A stretch of 29,190 bases of DNA from Pseudomonadota bacterium. GTDB lineage: Bacteria; Pseudomonadota; Gammaproteobacteria; Acidiferrobacterales; UBA6901. Where the stretch lies: contig JAJXUF010000034.1 of NCBI GenBank assembly GCA_021783175.1, forward strand, positions 1 to 29,190, written 5' to 3'. Below the pieces are notes generated by a model. It searched no databases, was not told where the DNA came from, and was given only the letters and a program-made list of their open reading frames with translations. Positions 26,098 through 29,190 of the stretch are shown piece after piece. Each line of letters begins with the position of its first letter. The first letter of the stretch is position 1. The position numbers and the translations under genes were made by a program.

Positions 26098-26984
26098 GCT
26101 TGGCTTCCCGCTTGTGGCAAGTGGATCGCGCGCTACCGCCTTCGCAGATTCAATTAATGCGGGGAGTGTGCGGTAACGTCGCTGCAGCTGTTATCTTAAC
26201 CCGAGCGGGCGGGCGACACACGTCGCAGGGCGAAATTCCCGACAATAAGCGGGTCTCAGGCCGCGACTGGCGCCGCTGACTTAATTGCACATGCCGCTCG
26301 GAATCTTTCGGCAATCCGCATTTCGCGCCTGAAATGAGGTCAGACCTTCCCTTCCTCCATCAGTCGCTTCAGTGTTGAGATGTCCGACGCAGCTCTTCTC
26401 TTGAGCTCTTTGTCTTCGTGGGCCGGACAGGCAACAAGGTAAAGATCCTCACCACAGGACAGCGGTGACTTCATTATCCTCAAGCGCCTTGAGCAGGTAC
26501 GCCAGGAAAGTGCGGCACAGAGCCCATACGAAGGTCCGACGTGGCTTACTTATTGCGGCAATCACCAGAGGCCGGCACGGCACCAACAAGTCCGTCCGCC
26601 CCAACGCAGGAATCGGCTATGCAATGGACCCGCACACATAACAGAGCGGTTGCTTAAAAATCGCAGAAGAGGCGCTGTAACGACTGTTCGTGCGCCACCA
26701 ACGCACGGCGAAATGCAATGTACCGCGCCGTGCGGCTTGCCTTTTCGTCCGCCATCGAAGTGATCCACAATACATTAACTAAATTGCCGGCGGGCTGGCG
26801 CCCCGTCAGGCGTACCGCCCCAAAGAGGTGCCCCCAAGAATCAACCACGAGCTGCGCTTTGGCCGTACAGCGTCGTGAAGGATCTGCCCACTGCAAATTA
26901 CGTTTTGTTGCGGACGCAACAACTCGGCCCCATTTCAACCATGGAATGCGGATGCCCGAAATTTAAAGCGTCGCTTGATTTAAG
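26098..26984. other. Gene-poor stretch between amtB and the ABC exporter
   Basis: These 887 bp hold no gene I recognise. On the minus strand a TTG-started frame of 94 codons (26938-26654) lacks a clear ribosome site and resembles nothing I know; a plus-strand frame (26718-26966) is equally anonymous. A likely broken ORF occupies 26340-26616. Near 26975 an AAGC-GAC-GCTT stem followed by TAAATTT could be a weak amtB terminator. The stretch 26098-26339 is presumably the exporter's upstream region, where I see no strong promoter pair. Confidence 0.55.
26340..26616 (-). pseudogene. Possible frameshifted remnant of a small protein gene
   Basis: Two adjacent minus-strand frames look protein-like and abut. 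The upstream one is open from after a TAG (26619-26617) to a TGA at 26451-26449 and contains RTFLAYLLKALEDNEVTAV. The downstream one runs to a TGA at 26342-26340, contains SCGEDLYLVACPAHEDKELK and ends KRLMEEGKV; it could also start on its own at an ATG (26474), giving 44 residues. Joining them needs a single shift near 26455. The amphipathic, charged C-terminus looks like real coding sequence. Family not recognised; this could equally be an intact 44-residue protein or chance. Confidence 0.28.
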
Positions 26985-28184
26985 CTAGCCGCTCGTCTCC
27001 TCTTCCGGGTAGGCGCCGATACGGTGGATTGACAGATCCGCCCCTTGGTATTCTTCCTCGTCCGTCAGCCTGATACCTACCAACTTCTTTAACACTCCAT
27101 ACACCGCGAGACCGCCCGTTAGCGCAAACCCTACGCCACCGATGGTGCCGATAAGCTGTGCCATGAATGACACTCCGCCCATGCCTCCCAACGCCTTTTG
27201 TCCAAAAATACCGCAAGCAATGCCGCCCCATGCACCGCAAAGGCCGTGCAATGACCAGACTCCAAGTACATCGTCGATTTTCCAGCGGAACTGGGAAACC
27301 GTAAAGGCATAAACGAACAGCATGCCGGCAATGGCGCCGATGGCAAGCGCCCCGATAGGATGAACTACGTCAGAACCGGCGCAAATCGCAACCAATCCGG
27401 CCAGTGCGCCGTTGTGCACAAACCCGGGGTCATTCTTACCCACAACCAGCGCACCCAGTACGCCGCCGACCAAGGCCATAAGCGAGTTGACGGCAACCAG
27501 GCCGTTCACTTTGTCGAGAGACTGGGCGCTCATGACATTGAAACCGAACCATCCAACAACCAGGATCCACGAACCAAGGGCCAGAAATGGAATATTCGAT
27601 GGCGGAATGGAGATCACGTGACCGTCCTTGGTGAAACGACCGCGCCGGGGACCAAGCAACATGACGGCGCCAAGGGCAATCCATCCCCCCACCGCATGCA
27701 CTACTACAGAGCCCGCAAAATCGTGGAATTTCGCGCCAAAACTGGACTCGATAAGAAGCTGAACACCATAACGGTCGCCCCAAGCAATGCCTTCAAAAAA
27801 GGGATAAATGAGCCCCACAATGATGGCGGTTGCCATAAGCTGCGGCCAAAAGCGAGCACGCTCGGCGATACCTCCTGAAACGATTGCCGGAACTGCCGCG
27901 GCGAACGTAAGCAAGAAGAAAAACTTGACCAGTCCATAGCCGTCGCTTACGGCAAGCTGCGGTGCACCACTAAAGAAACTCACTCCATACGCGACGGTAT
28001 AGCCGACAAAGAAATAGGCGATCGCGGATACGCAGAAGTCAGTAAGAATCTTCATCAAGGCGTTGACCTGGTTCTTTTTGCGAACCGTACCGAGCTCGAG
28101 AAATGCAAAGCCGGCATGCATCGCCAACACCAAAACCGCTCCCATCAGTACAAACAAGACATCGACACCGGACTTCAGGTCCAC
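26985..28184 (-). CDS. amtB: Ammonium transporter AmtB
   Basis: Trimeric inner-membrane ammonium channel, normally blocked by unmodified PII when nitrogen is plentiful. The 399-residue product has 11 membrane helices, starting directly with the first (VDVLFVLMGAVLVLAMHAGF) and so lacking the cleaved signal peptide of E. coli AmtB. The family signature is present (DFAGSVVVHAVGGWIALGAV), with the first pore His in VVHAVGG and the second in VWSLHGLCG. The start is GTG (28184) with AGGAG nine bases upstream. No glnK is adjacent on either side, which is unusual since glnK-amtB is the common pairing. The 84 bp upstream are rich in CAAC/AAT and show no sigma-54 GG-N10-GC element. Confidence 0.95.
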   Translation of the reverse strand: MDLKSGVDVLFVLMGAVLVLAMHAGFAFLELGTVRKKNQVNALMKILTDFCVSAIAYFFVGYTVAYGVSFFSGAPQLAVSDGYGLVKFFFLLTFAAAVPAIVSGGIAERARFWPQLMATAIIVGLIYPFFEGIAWGDRYGVQLLIESSFGAKFHDFAGSVVVHAVGGWIALGAVMLLGPRRGRFTKDGHVISIPPSNIPFLALGSWILVVGWFGFNVMSAQSLDKVNGLVAVNSLMALVGGVLGALVVGKNDPGFVHNGALAGLVAICAGSDVVHPIGALAIGAIAGMLFVYAFTVSQFRWKIDDVLGVWSLHGLCGAWGGIACGIFGQKALGGMGGVSFMAQLIGTIGGVGFALTGGLAVYGVLKKLVGIRLTDEEEYQGADLSIHRIGAYPEEETSG

Positions 28185-28268
28185 GTTGATGACTCCTATG
28201 AGGTTGTAATTGAATTTTTGTTGACTTGTTAATTGTTGTTGAGCACCGGTTGATACGCAAAAGAGCGC

Positions 28269-28865
28269 TCACGCCTCCCGTCGCCCGCTCAGCGCGCGCG
28301 CCAGCGTGCCACGATCGGTATACTCCAGCTCACCACCAAGCGGAACACCGTAAGCAATTCGTGTCACAAGAATCTTGCGCCCGCGGGCAAGTTCACCAAT
28401 GTAGTGCGCCGTCGCCTCTCCTTCGACGGTAAAATTCGTTGCCAGAATGACTTCCTTAATGTCGCCGGCGTCCAGCAAAAACTCCAGCCTGGCTATTCCC
28501 AGTTGCTCCGGTCCAATCCCGTCCAAAGGCGACAGATGCCCCATTAATACGAAGTACAGACCGTTGTACACGCCGGATTGTTCCAAGGACATCAGGTCAG
28601 CTGGAGATTCAACAACGCACAGGACGCTTGTGTCGCGGCGTGGCGAAGAACAAAGCGAACAAACTTCCTGTTCGCTCAGGTTATTGCAGCGTTTGCAGTG
28701 GCCAACCCGCAGCAAGGCATTGCGCAGCGCATCCACAATAAGCTGCGCCCCGTCTCGGTCACGTTCCAGCAAATAGAACGCCATGCGCTGCGCAGTTTTT
28801 GGCCCGACGCCGGGGAGCCGGCGCAGCGCCTGCCGCAAATCGTCGATGGCGGGAGAATCGGACAT
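28269..28865 (-). CDS. recR: Recombination mediator protein RecR
   Basis: With RecO, helps load RecA on SSB-coated gaps in the RecF pathway. The 198-residue product has an N-terminal helix-hairpin-helix ([20 protein letters not shown]), a four-Cys zinc finger (C57, C60, C69, C72 in [16 protein letters not shown]), a Toprim domain beginning [18 protein letters not shown] and the motif [16 protein letters not shown], and a C-terminal Walker-B-like ending with [17 protein letters not shown]. Length is normal. It lies six bases after ybaB, the standard dnaX-ybaB-recR order. amtB follows 84 bp downstream, probably as a separate unit. Confidence 0.97.
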   Translation of the reverse strand: MSDSPAIDDLRQALRRLPGVGPKTAQRMAFYLLERDRDGAQLIVDALRNALLRVGHCKRCNNLSEQEVCSLCSSPRRDTSVLCVVESPADLMSLEQSGVYNGLYFVLMGHLSPLDGIGPEQLGIARLEFLLDAGDIKEVILATNFTVEGEATAHYIGELARGRKILVTRIAYGVPLGGELEYTDRGTLARALSGRREA

Positions 28866-28871
28866 CGTTGC

Positions 28872-29190
28872 TCAGAAAGGCAGGTTAAGGCCCGGAATAT
28901 TGAACCCTGCGGTAAGGCCGGCCATTTTTTCCTGGCTCTCCTGTTCCGCCTTGCGCACCGCATCGTTCATTGCCGCCGCAACAAGGTCTTCGAGCACTTC
29001 CTTGTCCTCCTGCAACAGACCCGGATCGATATGCACGCGACGCACATCGTGCCGGCAGGTCATAGTCACGCTAACCAGACCACCTCCGGCACTGCCGGTG
29101 ACTTCGATTTTGGCAAGTTGCTCCTGCGCCTTGCGCAGATTCTCCTGCATCATCTGGGCCTGCTTCATGATACCGCCCAATCCGCCTTTC
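28872..29190 (-). CDS. ybaB: YbaB/EbfC nucleoid-associated protein (start just outside window)
   Basis: Small dimeric DNA-binding protein usually encoded between dnaX and recR. The frame is open to the window edge and reads [20 protein letters not shown], then [20 protein letters not shown] and ends [10 protein letters not shown]. The last base in the window (G on the minus strand) fits the third base of an ATG directly before KGGLGG, so only two bases of the gene are probably missing, giving about 106 residues. A TTG at 29180 could be mistaken for the start. dnaX would be expected just beyond. Confidence 0.93.
   Translation of the reverse strand, partial: KGGLGGIMKQAQMMQENLRKAQEQLAKIEVTGSAGGGLVSVTMTCRHDVRRVHIDPGLLQEDKEVLEDLVAAAMNDAVRKAEQESQEKMAGLTAGFNIPGLNLPF

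Noticed and set aside
26333..26346. TGAGGTCAGACC, resembling repeat motifs near REP-associated transposases
   Set aside because: I found only one copy in the window and no transposase or flanking inverted pair, so it cannot be called a repeat.
26654..26938. 94-codon TTG-started frame in the gene-poor stretch
   Set aside because: No ribosome site, a rare start codon and no familiar motif; it is mentioned in the region note but not called as a gene.
1..29190. Search for a defence island, CRISPR array, prophage, biosynthetic cluster or other new system
   Set aside because: Nearly all sequence belongs to recognised housekeeping genes in familiar order. No direct repeats of CRISPR type, integrase, transposase, restriction or toxin genes were seen, apart from one uncertain remnant near 26.4 kb.

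Overview
The window is about 29 kb of ordinary, gene-dense chromosome from a Gram-negative bacterium. It has the LpxD/BamA/RseP envelope set, the proteobacterial order rpsB-tsf-pyrH-frr-uppS-cdsA-dxr-rseP-bamA-lpxD, map-glnD upstream of rpsB, and queG, orn and a Ste24-type peptidase close together. Base composition is moderately GC-rich. I place it in Beta- or Gammaproteobacteria, possibly a chemolithotrophic lineage, but I cannot name the organism. I found no prophage, insertion sequence, CRISPR array, tRNA or rRNA.

Region 1 (1-10,650, all minus strand) reads rpsB, tsf, pyrH, frr, uppS, cdsA, dxr, rseP, bamA, then a 354-bp gap, then lpxD cut by the window edge. It covers translation (S2, EF-Ts, ribosome recycling), UMP supply, undecaprenyl and isoprenoid synthesis, CDP-diacylglycerol, sigma-E site-2 proteolysis, outer-membrane protein assembly and lipid A. 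A perfect hairpin with a T run follows rpsB. Four-base overlaps link cdsA-dxr-rseP. The skp/ompH gene usually found between bamA and lpxD is absent, and a consensus -10 lies in the gap instead.

Region 2 (10,650-14,632) holds the rpsB leader and promoter, then map and glnD on the plus strand. Region 3 (14,653-19,402, minus) holds an amino-acid permease and the overlapping trio nnrE/D-tsaE-amiC. Region 4 (19,422-23,960) has queG (plus), orn (minus), then an M48 CAAX-type peptidase, a small cytochrome c, a pterin-4a-carbinolamine dehydratase and an SDR (plus). Region 5 (23,985-29,190, minus) has a 69-residue unknown protein, an MsbA-related ABC exporter, a gene-poor 0.9-kb stretch with a probable broken ORF, amtB, recR and the start of ybaB.

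Functional links: GlnD modifies PII, which gates AmtB, although no glnK/glnB lies next to amtB here. NnrE/D repairs damaged NAD(P)H, TsaE supports tRNA t6A synthesis, QueG makes queuosine, and Orn finishes RNA decay. I see no convincing undescribed multi-gene system. The points most worth a second look are the shared near-palindromic -10 between nnrE/D and queG, the missing skp, the long basic tail on S2, the small cytochrome c without a Met ligand, and the broken ORF near 26.4 kb.
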